A stretch of DNA of 64,000 bases from the NCBI GenBank assembly GCA_000507305.1, contig DF241084.1:26089-90088 (forward strand), written 5' to 3'. This document shows, in pieces, positions 19,815 through 29,442 of the stretch. Positions within the stretch are counted from its first letter, which is position 1. Every line of letters starts with the position of its first letter. The stretch is from Breviolum minutum Mf 1.05b.01. Taxonomy: Eukaryota; Sar; Dinophyceae; Suessiales; Symbiodiniaceae. The notes below the pieces were generated by a model that made no database searches, was not told where the DNA came from, and was given only the letters and a program-made list of their open reading frames with translations. The translations under genes were made by a program, and so were the position numbers.

Positions 19815-20282
19815 TCATGATTTCCACGGCCTTTTGGTTATGCTGAAAGCTGCAAGGGTTGAGATCTGATTCCAAAGCTGCTGGGTGGTTTTTTGCCATC
19901 CATTTGCAAGAAATATGCTCGTCAAATTGGATCATGTCAGCTTAAGTAGAGGTACATTACTGTTGATGGTTCAGAAATCCGGCGAGAAAACCAGGTTGAT
20001 AGGTTGTTTATTCCATTATTTACAAGGTTTTATACATCCCAGGTGGTTGTTTGGGATTTCTGAACCATGAACAGTATGAAACAAAATGGAAACCACCACC
20101 TGGACTACCTCACAAATGCTAGGCATAAGGTCATAAATAGATCGTGTCAATGGGATGGTCCGTGATGGTACAAAGTACATGTCATGCCACGGCTTAGATC
20201 GAAGTACAACACGCATGAAAAATGGAAGCCAACCTAACAAATGAACATCTCTCTTTTCCATGGTGAAATACATCAGCAAATC
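19815..20282 (-). CDS. 3' end of a gene whose last intron is a nested pair of TIR elements
   Basis: Exons 20100-20282 (61 codons) and 19815-19880 (21 codons plus TGA). The intron, 19881-20099, starts CCAG|GTGGTGGTTTCC and ends ACCACCCAG|CAG; it is exactly one family A element with a family B element inside it. The phase is 0 on both sides, and the joined frame reads IYDLMPSICEVVQ then QLWNQISTLAAFSITK. The upstream acceptor is ACAATATAG|GAT. The protein part is rich in hydrophobic residues (LLGWLPFFMRVVLRS) but I see no clear membrane helix or known domain. It may be the 3' end of the gene whose exons lie at 21403-21967, as the phases are compatible. Confidence 0.75.
19881..20099. mobile_element. 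Family A introner interrupted by a family B element
   Basis: The outer A copy supplies both splice sites of the gene on the minus strand. Its core CGTCAAATTGGATCAT is split from its right arm GAAACCACCACCTGG by a complete B copy (19959-20076, CTGTTGATGGTTCAGAAAT to the complement). The age order is therefore A then B. Confidence 0.85.
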
Positions 20283-20365
20283 CTATATTGTTCAACCATG
20301 TTAGACGACCTGAAAACAACTTTCGGCTGTGGACATCGGATGATAGCTAAACAAAAAGTACATCT

Positions 20366-20540
20366 CATAGGATCCATGGACGGTATATGCATAGACATAT
20401 AAACATGCCTACCATTCAAAATACAATTGCAGATATCTACCTACAAATTATACCAAAAAACAACCATCCAAATGTGCTGTTCAAAAAAATATATATATAT
20501 ATATTATATTTACACAATCATGGATGCTGTGGGTATGGAT
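20366..20540. repeat. Family H palindrome, expanded
   Basis: CATAGGATCCATGGACGG at the left, ATCATGGATGCTGTGGG at the right, with a (TA)n run at 20491-20507 in the interior. Confidence 0.55.
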
Positions 20541-20699
20541 AGAACATCTATCCAGTAACATCCAATAAAGAAAGTGTAGTTTCTAAGTTGTTTTTTTCAG
20601 CCAACTCAATAGAATAAGACTAGAACTTATTGAAATTCTCTGACAACCCCCCAAAAAAATCATGTCAACCAATCAAATCAATCTTGGTAACGATCCGGC

Positions 20700-20885
20700 G
20701 TGCATACAAATCTTTTACGAAATGACTCGGCTTCAATGAGAGTCCATGTGGACAATTTTCTGAATGGTCTTTCAGAAGACATCATGCAGCTTTCGTTGGC
20801 GCTTGAGATGGAACCATCCCTGGCAATCGTTGAGGGTGACTTTTCTCTCTCTCATAGGCTCACCCAGCCCAACAAAAACCCATGA
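20700..20885 (+). CDS. Candidate exon, unknown protein
   Basis: The plus frame reads RVHVDNFLNGLSEDIMQLSL and EMEPSLAIVEGDFSLSHR before TGA. The composition is plausible, but neighbours are minus-strand genes and no splice sites can be assigned. Confidence 0.25.
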   Translation: MHTNLLRNDSASMRVHVDNFLNGLSEDIMQLSLALEMEPSLAIVEGDFSLSHRLTQPNKNP

Positions 20886-20916
20886 AATCTACATGTAGCT
20901 TTATCTTCAATTCATA

Positions 20917-20990
20917 TCCCATAGGATCCATGTATGGTATATCTACCTACATGAAGAATAGAAAGTCAGCTAAATTTAGGCAAGTATACA
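20917..20990. repeat. Family H fragment
   Basis: CCCATAGGATCCATGTATGG, then TACCTACAT. The word ATACAAGTCCCATGATTCCTAT at its end recurs at 23054-23077. Confidence 0.5.
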
Positions 20991-21402
20991 AGTCCCATGA
21001 TTCCTATGTCAGTGAAATTGGGAAGGTACCCCTGGAAGATACCCCTTAAAATGAGTCCCTAAAAATCCCCTAAAATGATCTTAAAATGAGGATAAATGGG
21101 GGTTAATCCTCCAAAACAGGTGTTAGGATACCATTCCAGGGTTCCTGGGTAAAATCTCCAACTATGCCTATATACTACACCTTTTGTCAACCCCTCAAGC
21201 TGAGTCATGATCATTAGGTTGCTAAGATGGCTCCTCGGAAAAGAGCTCAGCACAGAAATATTCCTACCAAATGGCGACTTGAAATGGTAGACAAATAAAA
21301 AAGAAAAACACATGGAAGGAAAGCAGGGTTTGTACCCTATATGCGAATACAGTGTATAGAAATACAGAAATACATCAAACATTTTGAGAGGATTTCCCTT
21401 AC

Positions 21403-21967
21403 TTGATCCAAAGTCTTCATATGTACGCAGGGATGTCGCCCATGGGCGCACTCGTGGTAACCTCCTGGCCATCCGTCCGTTTTTTCTTGGCCGTGACGCT
21501 GATGTGCCAATTGCATCCGTGCCGTGGACGCACGTTTGAAACCATCTTTGCCTGAAGCAAAGGGTAACCACCGGAAGTTATACATCCCAAATCCCTAATA
21601 ATCCAGACCCCTCGCGATCGCCATGGATGACTTTCACTACCAGGTCGCCATTAAAAACCTTCACTTCCAACTTCCAACCTACCTTTTTTGGAGGGGAATC
21701 ATGCAAACATGAAGCAAATGAATGGGTGAATTTTGAGAAACAAATTTCCCTTCAATTTTCCCATGACCTCTTTAAAAAAAAATCGAAGAACATCGGAAAA
21801 TCTTTGGGTGAATTTCCCGGAAATTCTATGGTAAATTTTCCCCAAACATCTCGCGGGTTTTTTGGGGGGCTAAATTTTCGCCCCAAAACGCCTCCACCAA
21901 AGCCGGTACTGCGCATGGCTTGTTGCATCTGCCGTCTTTTGGCATTCTGCTCGGTACGCAAACCCAC
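21403..21967 (-). CDS. Two exons of a basic, glutamine-rich protein
   Basis: Exons 21910-21967 and 21403-21551. Joins: GTGGTCCAG|GTG in; CGCA|GTACCG to GCTTCAG|GC (phase 1, 358 bp); then GATCAA|GTAAGG out (phase 0). The frame reads GLRTEQNAKRRQMQQAMR, then KDGFKRASTARMQLAHQRHG and QEKTDGWPGGYHECAHG. It is K/R/Q-rich, so a nucleic-acid or coiled-coil role is possible, but no family is recognised. The intron before it contains a family C element with a family B element inside. The 19815-20282 exons could be its 3' end (phase 0 to phase 0). Confidence 0.55.
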
Positions 21968-22000
21968 CTGGACCACACAGAAACGTAAGGAATCGGTGGA

Positions 22001-22260
22001 ACTTGGAGGATCATCCTACTGTGGATGGTTCAGAAATCCCAAACAACCAACCACCGTTTGGATGGTCCTGAAACCTTGTAAGTCATGGGGATATATGGGG
22101 AAGACTACCAACCTCATGTGTGGTGCAGGATTTCTGAACCCTCAACAGTAGTTAGCAAGTGCTTAGGTTCACCACCATTGAGAAAAGCCATGAAGGGCCG
22201 GAGTCCGGGGTCCCACAACCTGATTCTTTTCGACTTATTGACTGGGATGATCCTCCAAGG
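22001..22260. repeat. Family C element with a family B element nested inside
   Basis: ACTTGGAGGATCATCC, then a B copy 22018-22150 (ACTGTGGATGGTTCAGAAAT to TTTCTGAACCCTCAACAGTA), then the rest of C ending TGGGATGATCCTCCAAGG. It lies between possible exons of the gene at 21403-21967. Confidence 0.8.
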
Positions 22261-22421
22261 TTTCAGCATGACCCCAAAGCTAACGGATTGGATGGAATCG
22301 CCAAGGAATATGCTTGAAAATTTGGGGGGTAGCTCCAAATCGATCTCTATGATGAAGGGATTCTAGATGGAATATCTGCCATTTTTCCGGAACGGCTTTA
22401 ATTTATCGTGAATTTCAACAA

Positions 22422-22607
22422 ATGACTTGGTTGGACGCACAAACTATTCCCAAACCTATCAACGGGGTTTACCCAACTAGGATTTCATGTTTTCATGTCA
22501 AGGGTATTCGGGATCCACGAGATGCTTACTTTGCATGGACCATACGGAACCAGGTTATATTGGATGGGAAACTTACAGAAACACAGATGATCTTTTATTC
22601 ATTTTTG
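22422..22607 (+). CDS. Candidate exon, unknown protein
   Basis: The plus frame opens MTWLDAQTIPKPINGVYPTR, continues IRDPRDAYFAWTIRNQVILD and reaches a donor TTTTTGG|GTACAC. A diverged family D element follows directly, so it could be the intron. The frame stays open through the element to 22763, which could mislead automated callers. No family recognised. Confidence 0.45.
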
Positions 22608-22715
22608 GGTACACCCCCGAAAATGAACACAAAGTCACGGAGGTTTGGTTCAGATGAAAATCATTTTCCTTTGAAAATTTGCGTGATTTTTACAAAGTCG
22701 GCCCCTAAAATAGTT
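22608..22715. repeat. Family D element, diverged
   Basis: ACACCCCCGAAAATGAACAC, then GGAGGTTTGG and AATCATTTTCCTTTG, as in the D copy at 11535. The right end is weak. Confidence 0.4.
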
Positions 22716-22729
22716 GTATCCACGAGGTT

Positions 22730-22822
22730 TACCAACCCCTATAAGGAAGTGGTTGAGCTGTAACCCCAGTTACCCATTTGTTAGGCGATTTATAGGGGGT
22801 TGTCAATCCACTTTTACTGCCC
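22730..22822. repeat. Family G fragment
   Basis: CCCCTATAAGGAAGTGG, CCCCAGTTACCCATTTG, TTTATAGGGGGTTG, in the order seen in full G copies. Confidence 0.5.
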
Positions 22823-22952
22823 GCCCAGATGCCCCCGGCCTCGCCCGAAGCTCCTGATTATTTCCAGGACGTTGTTGGGCGAGTGGTCGGTGGAAGCCAA
22901 CACACAAAATCAATGAAAAACACCCTAGTTGTTTAGGGAATATAGGGGATTA

Positions 22953-23180
22953 CACCCCTGAAAACTAACATGGAACCTGAAAATGGACCCCTGCAAAAGG
23001 AGATTCCTTTTGGAAACCATCCTTCCTATCTATTCAGTTGGTGTTTTCAACTAGTATACAAGTCCCATGATTCCTATCTATTTGGTGTTTTCAACCCATT
23101 TGAAAAACATTCGTCAAAATGGGTTCATCTTCCCCAAATAGGGGTGAACATAAAAAAATGTTTGAAACCACCACCCAGCT
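22953..23180. repeat. Family D left half followed by a family A element
   Basis: CCCCTGAAAACTAACATGGAACC starts a D copy that stops near 23026. A family A copy runs about 23080-23180 (TTTGGTGTTTTCAACCC to GAAACCACCACCCAGCT). The word CCTATCTATTxxGTTGGTGTTTTCAAC occurs twice (23022-23051 and 23072-23094), a local duplication at the A end. Confidence 0.65.
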
Positions 23181-23280
23181 AGTTGTTTAGGGAATATAGG
23201 GGATTGTATTACCCAGTTGTGAGAGGATTACAGTATTTCACAACTATCAAACAAAATGTACAATGATTTTGTCCACATAC

Positions 23281-23478
23281 CCTGGCAAGATGTCTGCAGA
23301 CTTCGACAGACCCCCACAATGAAAGAAATTCCGAAACAGAAACTCTTGGTGAAGGGTCCGAGGTATCTTCCAGGGGTATGATAGGTGAGGTCTTAGAAAC
23401 AACAGGGTGGGGCAGCAAAGGTTTTTTTTGTGTACCTGGAACCTGTTTGTTCTCTCTCTTTGACCTCGACCCCTCCAA
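23281..23478 (-). CDS. Exon of an unknown serine/proline-rich protein
   Basis: The minus frame reads EGSRSKRENKQVPGTQKK, LLPHPVVSKTSPIIPLEDTS and SVSEFLSLWGSVEVCRHLAR, ending at a strong donor CCAGG|GTATGTG. The 5' boundary is uncertain. The composition suggests a disordered then globular segment; no family is recognised. Confidence 0.45.
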
Positions 23479-23499
23479 GGTTTAAGGTCCAAACTCCAA

Positions 23500-24100
23500 T
23501 CAAAACAAGGGTCGTGAAAGGGTTCCAGGTATAAATATATTATATATAGGTATACGTATATGAAATTACTCCGCTTAAACTACCCACAGTTTTCTAATAT
23601 CATACATTGATCTATTGATCTGTGTGTGAAAAGGTGGTGTGTACCCATCACTTTCACTGAAAAGAAAGGGGGTTGATGAGACATGTCTCTTCAGCATTCG
23701 CTACCTTTTGAGCTGCTGTCACCTGACACGAACTATAGTTTTAGCCAGATTGTAAGTAACTCAATGTCCATGATTGACAGCACATGATCGGTAATTTTGC
23801 TAGTATCTACCATATCATCCTGAAATTGGTGCTGTAATTGCAATCAGTCACACTATAAAAAACTATGGTCCATGGTATTTCAGCTTGTTCTTTTCATAGT
23901 TAGTAACTTTTTTCTGAGTGAAATGAATGAATCTATTCCCAAGCACGAATGTGTACGATGCATTTACCTGAGTGAATTCTGAACAAAACTTAAAGCTATC
24001 CAGTTTTGTAAAAAAAACACCATATTACTGGGTGTCTGGGATTGTAAAATATACCGGTTCAATCCTTTACTATAGGACCTAGGAGCCTGGGGGCTCAAAA
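23500..24100. other. No gene seen
   Basis: AT-rich with TATATTATATATAGG near 23535. No exon with splice context. Confidence 0.35.
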
Positions 24101-24110
24101 GGATCTCCAC

Positions 24111-24672
24111 CTGCCTCAAGGTGAGGGTTGCTTTCCACTCTGCGGATTGCTTTCCAAGATGTGCGCAAGGCACCCTGCCAGGCTCAAATGGCCATCCGGA
24201 CAAGGTACCGCCCGCCGTCCGAGGACGGGACAAGCTCGACGGCTTTCCCCAAGCCCAAGCTTTTTCCAGTAGCTGTGGCTTCCAGGCTCAGGATAGTTCT
24301 TGCACCATGGCCGGACATAGCTTCACAACCTCTGTCTCCGAAAGAACCCGACCTCATAGTACGAGGACACAACGGTAGCGTTCGGCGGAACAGCAGCTCT
24401 GGTTCAAAGTATCTTCGGAGCATGGTCATGTGTCGCGTCACGATGACATCGATGACGTTTGACATAGTAAATTCATCATTCATTCTTTCCTTGGGATACT
24501 TGAATGATTCTCCCACCGGTGGTCCTATATTATAGTCAAAAGAGGAAAAACGACACGAGTTCTGGGGTGAATCCTGCAATCCTTTAAGACACAAACGAAC
24601 AAACACACGACTTGCCAAACGGCCGCTTGGTCTCGAAAAGGAAGACTTGGATATATTATCCATTAAACCCAT
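24111..24672 (-). CDS. 5' part of a gene, unknown protein
   Basis: Exon 1, 24209-24672, starts at an ATG in a good context (ACACCATGGG) and runs 154 codons. Exon 2 is 24111-24174. The join GGGCG|GTACCT to TGGCAG|G spans only 34 bp, phase 2; exon 2 ends TTGAGGCAG|GTGGAG, phase 0. Parts: FSRPSGRLASRVFVRLCLKG, FKYPKERMNDEFTMSNVIDV, RHMTMLRRYFEPELLFRRTL, then ATATGKSLGLGKAVELVPS. The ATGKSLGLGK stretch looks faintly like a nucleotide-binding loop but lacks the GxxxxGK spacing, so I do not claim one. The 5' end is arginine-rich, as organelle-targeting peptides can be. It is GC-richer than its flanks. Family unknown. Confidence 0.6.
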
Positions 24673-24869
24673 GGTGTTTCACGTTTCTAAACTTGCTTCT
24701 TATTTTTCTTTCAGGCCCAGGTACTCAATGGTGCTCTATTTTCCCTACATGGGGTCAAAACCAGTACCCTAAGTATCCTGACCCCTCAAAACTGGCTACT
24801 TTGAGGAGCCTACCCCTGCTATACAGGTTCAAACCCTTCCATTGGAGGGTCCCAGCTGATCCTTAGGGT

Positions 24870-25222
24870 AGGTAAATTATAAATACATTTAACCCGACCC
24901 CCAACCAAATGAATCTGGGCAAACTATATTGTTTTTTTTTCGGAAATAAAAGGGTTTGTATTACTAATCACTAATCTATCTTTTGAGGGCCCACGTTCCT
25001 TTCACACGTCCCTAATAATTTACGGTAGATGAATGTATCTGGGAACTGGCCATCCGCCATGCGTCATCATTGGTCATTGGTCAACCCCCACGTCTTCCAT
25101 CTCCTGGATGTGGACTTTGTGATCTGAAGCGACCTTCTCCTTGGGTAAAATTTCTCGGTCCGTGGAATCATGGAACCCCTTTTACAGTGAAAAAAAATCG
25201 GGAAAAAAATTTCTCCACGAAT
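24870..25222. other. No gene seen
   Basis: T-rich tract near 24931. No exon or TIR element found. Confidence 0.4.
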
Positions 25223-25437
25223 GGAAGGTTAATATGGTGACAAATTATACAAACACCGGGAATCATGCAAATCCAACCTAGTTGGTGGTTTCAACCCATC
25301 CCCAAAAAATAGTCAAATAGGACCATCTCCCCAAGTAGGGGTGAAAATAAAAAATATTTGAGAAACCACCACCTAGGAAGGTTAATATGGTGACAAATTA
25401 TTGGGATAAAAACACCGGGAAATCATGCAAATCCAAC
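25223..25437. repeat. Family A element flanked by a 54-62 bp direct duplication
   Basis: The family A copy is 25278-25376 (CTAGTTGGTGGTTTC to ACCACCACCTAG). On each side lies the same stretch: GGAAGGTTAATATGGTGACA, then CAAATTAT, AACACCGGG, AATCATGCAAATCCAAC (25223-25276 and 25376-25437). The right copy includes the end of a coding exon and its donor. Confidence 0.85.
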
Positions 25438-25770
25438 AGCACCCAAATGCTGTTGGAAAGTTGCGCTGGCCTTAAGAAGTGGGCTGTGATTATTTTTTTC
25501 ACCCTTTGGCATCCACATTTTGAAGTCATAAACTGTTTGGCAAAAACCACATCCTCTACTTGGATGCCCCAGGAAGTTGGGAAACGTTTAGTCTTCAATG
25601 GGCTTTAACCTATTTAAAAATGGGATAGATTGGGGGTATAACCCACTTACTAGCCTTTTAGTAACTTCCTGGGACATCCAAGTACCCGAATTCCACATAT
25701 GGGATATATTTAAGGTGTTCCAGCAGTTGGATTTGCGACTGTTTGTTTTGATGGGATTGCCCAAAAAACG
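25416..25770 (-). CDS. Two exons of an unknown protein split by a family F introner
   Basis: Exons 25686 to about 25770 and 25416-25558. The intron 25559-25685 (127 bp, phase 1) starts TTCGG|GTACTTGGATGTCC and ends GGGGCATCCAAG|TA, which is one complete family F element. The joined frame reads SNCWNTLNISHMWNS, then VEDVVFAKQFMTSKCGCQRV, KKIITAHFLRPAQLSNSIWV and LLDLHDFP, ending at donor CCCG|GTGTTT. The start of the upstream exon is set only by the previous stop. No family recognised. The downstream intron starts in a duplicated stretch next to a family A element. Confidence 0.6.
25557..25685. mobile_element. Family F element acting as an intron
   Basis: TACTTGGATGCCCCAGGAAG and CTTCCTGGGACATCCAAGTA bound it. 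On the minus strand it supplies the donor GTACTT (with one host G) and the acceptor CCAAG. Confidence 0.8.
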
Positions 25771-25786
25771 TTAGCAAAAATCTGTT

Positions 25787-25861
25787 ACACTCCCTAAAAC
25801 TAATATAGCCCTTGTTCCAACCATCAATTTTCAGGGGCGAACTTGTAGTTTCAGGGAGGGT
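25787..25861. repeat. Family D element, short
   Basis: CTCCCTAAAACTAATATAGCC and CTTGTAGTTTCAGGGAGGG; the interior is shortened to about 40 bp. Confidence 0.7.
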
Positions 25862-25893
25862 ATCCTAAATAAATGGTGATTGAATATGTTTAT

Positions 25894-26014
25894 TCTTGGA
25901 TTTGCATGTTTGATGCTAGGAAAAAAATCAAAACATATTATCCCAAATGGTGGTGAATGATGGTGATAAATACGGATCGAATCCGTAAAAAATCACCTAG
26001 AAAACACAAATCCA
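25894..26014. repeat. Family I element, best copy
   Basis: CTTGGATTTGCATG and CACAAATCCAAG enclose TCCCAAATGGTGGTGAATG and ACGGATCGAATCCGTA, itself palindromic. Confidence 0.85.
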
Positions 26015-26305
26015 AGTAATTTAATGAACTGCAGAAATGGCCCTATAAATGGGTCTCACTGGGGTGAAAAAACCCTGCCCCCATGACCCCGTTTATAGAC
26101 ACTATTTGAGGGGGTCAGGTCAGGATACTTAGGGATGGTAGACAGAAATCCGAGGGTTGAAGTCGCCAACACATCCCCCAACTCCGCGTTTCCCCACGTG
26201 CACGGCTTTCACGCATACCTGGCATTTTCATAGGCAAAATGAATCAATCAATGTTTTTTGGGTACAAAAAGAGGCCCAAAACACAGCTCTACATGGGTGG
26301 GAAAC

Positions 26306-26396
26306 ACCTATAAGTAGGGTTTGTTGACCCCAGTTACGCATTTATAGTGGTTATAACTCGACTTATAACTGGTTTTCGGGGCCGAGCTTGTAGGAT
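26306..26396. repeat. Family G arm pair
   Basis: ACCTATAAGTAGGGTTTGTTGACC to CTGGTTTTCGGGGCCGAGCTTGTAG. On the minus strand it abuts a possible exon (26402-26500, SISWVPLGERDTNFD). Confidence 0.6.
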
Positions 26397-26401
26397 CGAT
26401 A

Positions 26402-26500
26402 CTAACATCGAAATTGGTGTCCCTCTCACCGAGAGGGACCCATGAGATGGACCAAGTGAACCTTCGAACTTTATTTTTTACCACTAAAAAACTCATCAAT
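26402..26500 (-). CDS. Candidate exon, unknown protein
   Basis: The minus frame reads VVKNKVRRFTWSISWVPLG and ERDTNFD to a donor GAT|GTTAGT, directly before a family G element. Short and without homology that I can name. Confidence 0.3.
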
Positions 26501-26578
26501 TTCTGAAAAAATCAAAGGTTGGCCAAATCTGTGTCAAGGCAAAAAAAACCCACCAAATCAATTGAAACATAAAATTCC

Positions 26579-26671
26579 CAGATGCTCAATGTATGGCCTA
26601 TTTACCTACATTTGGTTGATTTTTATGGTAAATGTAGGTAAATATACCAGCCCCATTGAGCATCTGGGATG
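26579..26671. repeat. Family H palindrome
   Basis: CCAGATGCTCAATGTATGG and CCATTGAGCATCTGG flank ATTTACCTACATTTGGTTGA and its complement, a near-perfect hairpin of about 90 bp. Confidence 0.85.
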
Positions 26672-27021
26672 GATTTTCACCTGAAAATTTTCAGGGCTTA
26701 AAATTTTCGGAGAAAACCCCTGGAAGTCGCCGAATCGGTTCACCCCCCCCAACTTGATTCTGGCTCAATTTTTCGCCAACTGCTCAGCTGACATCAAACA
26801 TCCAAGGACTATGACCGAAGTCGGGATGCAGGGATTCTGACATGATTTTAGGCGAGGATGTTTCCTGTTTTCCTGACCTTGGTTTTAAAAGTCAAATTGA
26901 ATGTTGTATACAAAATATACAAATATGTATGTAAATATATATATTCACAATAGATACGTATATTTATATACATATATATATGTATTATATATATGTACAG
27001 TGGAAGATCCTACCCTACTTC

Positions 27022-27185
27022 TTACCCTCCTCCAGGAACAATCACATATCCCATCCCAAGGGTATCCGTGCCTTCAGCCAAGCGCGACACCGCTGCGCTG
27101 GCTGGCACACCCGGCACGTCCCAGTGATCGCCGCCCAGGGTCGTTAAGGACGCTCTGCAGCGTGAAGCAGCAAATGGAGAGGTGA
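27022..27185 (-). CDS. Candidate exon after a family B element
   Basis: The minus frame reads SPFAASRCRASLTTLGGDHW and VPGVPASAAVSRLAEGTDTL. It ends near donor GGAGG|GTAAGA. Its last 25 bp match the right arm of the family E variant at 12831-12927, so part of it is repeat-derived. Confidence 0.35.
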
Positions 27186-27306
27186 TACTGTTGATGACTG
27201 AAATCCGGCGTTCACCAGTTGAGGTTGGCAGTTTTATCCCACTACTTACAAGGTTGCATACATCCCAGGTGGTTGGGAATGGGATTTCTGAAAGAATCAA
27301 CAGTAG
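27186..27306. repeat. Family B TIR element
   Basis: TACTGTTGATGACTGAAATCC to GATTTCTGAAAGAATCAACAGTA. On the minus strand it is followed by an open, GC-rich stretch (27022-27185, TLGGDHWDVPGVPASAAVS) that may be an exon. Confidence 0.75.
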
Positions 27307-27342
27307 TAGAAAGGTATAGTGATGATGTTCATGATACTTAGT

Positions 27343-27475
27343 AAATTAGTAAATTGATGATAACCCCTACTATTGGGTTTATGACCCTCCGTTATCATAT
27401 GAAAATAATGGGAATCTAGACCCTAGAAGGTGGGCCCTGGATCCTGTTATAAGTGGAGTTATAACCCCTAGCTGT
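27343..27475. repeat. Family G copy, rearranged
   Basis: GAAGGTGGGCCCTGGATCC, TTATAAGTGGAGTTATAACCCC, and upstream TAACCCCTACTATTGGG. Arms are present but the order is not simple. Confidence 0.45.
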
Positions 27476-27840
27476 CGTATATGTGGATGCAAATTGCTAG
27501 CTCTACCGATTCAAGTGGGGTGTTCCGTAAAGTTTACTTGGGCTGAAAAAATCTCATTCAAACAAGTAAACACCATCAAAATCCATAAAAATTCACCAAC
27601 AAAAACACATCCAAATAAGCAACAACCCCTTTCGTAAGAGGATCTCAGGAATCGAAAAACCACCAATGGAGGGCTCGCGATTATAAGCTGATTTCCTTTG
27701 TCTTGATCCTAACTTCCAACGGGACATCCATCATCCCCAGCCTTGCCATGCACTCTCGAACTTTGCAAGAGAAACATGTCAAATAGTTTCGGAAGCAATA
27801 AAGAAACAAAACTGAATTCGTGAATTTCAAATGTATATAG

Positions 27841-28490
27841 TCATGGCAAGTCTGAAAAATGAATCCGTACAGTATCAGGAGTATCTATTTCGAAGTGCTC
27901 CGTGGGCGCTTTCGTAGATGTGTTTACATTGCTTAATGGTACATGAACCAACGTACTGTTGGAATTGCACTTAGCCCAAAGATCCGCACTGAGCTCAACA
28001 TGACAGGCATGTTTAACAAACATATCGTGTTCAAGGACATTTGTTTTTGGAAACACATAACCCATGTGTCGAAGGAAAAGAACCCTTGTATGATTTGATA
28101 GTGTGGTTGGATCTATCCAAAAACATCAAGTGTTGTTAAGATATCCGTGAAATGCACTCTGCCTTTGTCTTGCTGGATAAACCGATCTATGTGAATCTTC
28201 TTGATAAAGTAACAAATCGCCTGGAAACATCTAACTTGTGGTCCATTTTTCCGGCAAGTTATGTGAATTTTTCGTGGATTGTATCCCTTATCAATTGATA
28301 TCCCCCGGTGTGGGTAAAAAAAGGCGCTTCCGCACGTTAACTTCGAGCCGAAAGTGCGTGAATGACATTCCGTTATGCTGATTGGTTCATGGAGATCCTT
28401 GAAATGGCTTACTATAATCCCTATATAATAACTGAGTAGTTTAATCCCCAACATACAGCGAAGAACCACGGTTTTTTGGTCACTGCTCAT
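27841..28490 (-). CDS. Complete two-exon gene, unknown protein of 199 aa
   Basis: Exons 28163-28490 and 27841-28112 (328+272 = 600 nt). The ATG at 28490 (TCAACATGAGC) and the TGA at 27841 bound it. The intron is 50 bp and uses a GC donor: ACAAAG|GCAGAG to GGATAG|AT, phase 1. GC-AG introns are common in dinoflagellates. Parts: MSSDQKTVVLRCMLGIKLLS, GIIVSHFKDLHEPISITE, RFIQQDK joined to DPTTLSNHTRVLFLRHMGY, and DTPDTVRIHFSDLP at the end. I see no signal peptide, membrane helix or named domain. Without the splice the second half is out of frame. No TIR element is involved. Confidence 0.75.
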
Positions 28491-28638
28491 GTTGAGCCAT
28501 CAACTACATCATGAGAACGCAATGTCTGTAGGGGGGTGACATGGAAATTCTGCAATGATCCCTTCTACCCGAGGGGTAAACAAGGGTAAGCATGGTAAAC
28601 TATTCCATGGGGCCATGGAAAAGTAACCATGATTTCTG

Positions 28639-28768
28639 GGCAATTTATTATACATCCTGAACCTGAATGATCAGGTCATTTTGGGAGGGATTCCCTTGCT
28701 TTTTACCACGAATCTTTGAGGTGACCAAAATGGCGGGAAAGGTCGTTATAAATTGCCCAGATATTTGT
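28639..28768. repeat. Family M TIR element
   Basis: ATTTCTGGGCAATTTATTATA and TATAAATTGCCCAGATATTT are inverted ends. Other copies lie at 39316-39445 and 57466-57590. Confidence 0.8.
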
Positions 28769-29006
28769 GGAAACGATCGGAATACATCTTCATTTGATAT
28801 GAAGCAGCTAGCCATCTGAGCTCGAAGTCGATTGTTTGGAGGTCAGTTTGAAACTTTCCCCCTACTAAATAGATCTCAAAGAGATCCACCCTGAAGAAAC
28901 CCGGTTGGTTTGTTCAGTCCTACAAAAAACATATTTACGGCCCCTCCAAATCAGCACAAGCTGATGAAATCAGAAAAAATATGAGAGTTTTCCAATTAAG
29001 AAATAC

Positions 29007-29110
29007 AACCCTGAAAACTAACCTGACAATGGAACAACAACCATTTCAAGATGTATCTCTTATCAAAAATGGTGACTTCCCCGCCAGCGATCTTATTTGA
29101 CTGGAGGGTA
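29007..29110. repeat. Family E element
   Basis: ACCCTGAAAACTAACCTGAC to ATTTGACTGGAGGGTA, with TTCAAGATGTATCTCTTATC, as in 39831-39943. Confidence 0.7.
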
Positions 29111-29218
29111 AATCTGGCAGAAGATGCAGGAATGGGAGGCATAATCGAATTATTCTTTAGATTGTCAGTAAAAAAATCCAAACCATGTGAGCCACGAAAA
29201 GAAAAAAACCTCTTACTT

Positions 29219-29308
29219 TCCATTATACTGGTTGTTTAATAGGGATCCTCCTTATACAATGGTTTTATTTCCATATATATAAACCTTATAACAACCAGGT
29301 GTTTGTTG
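29219..29308. repeat. Family K element
   Basis: CCATTATACTGGTTGTTTAATAGG to CTTATAACAACCAGG. Confidence 0.65.
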
Positions 29309-29442
29309 ATCACCTGAATCTGTCCCAGGTATTGGGGTTGTGTTTTTCCCGCCTTGCAGCTGCGAGGAGAGTTTTTTTTCCTGCATCTTTCCTCTCGAAC
29401 TTTGCGAGAGATCTGCATCTTTTGGAACGGAACGAAGCTACC

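Noticed and set aside
24184-24300. Nucleotide-binding P-loop in ATATGKSLGLGK
   Set aside because: Spacing does not fit GxxxxGK[ST]; likely coincidence.
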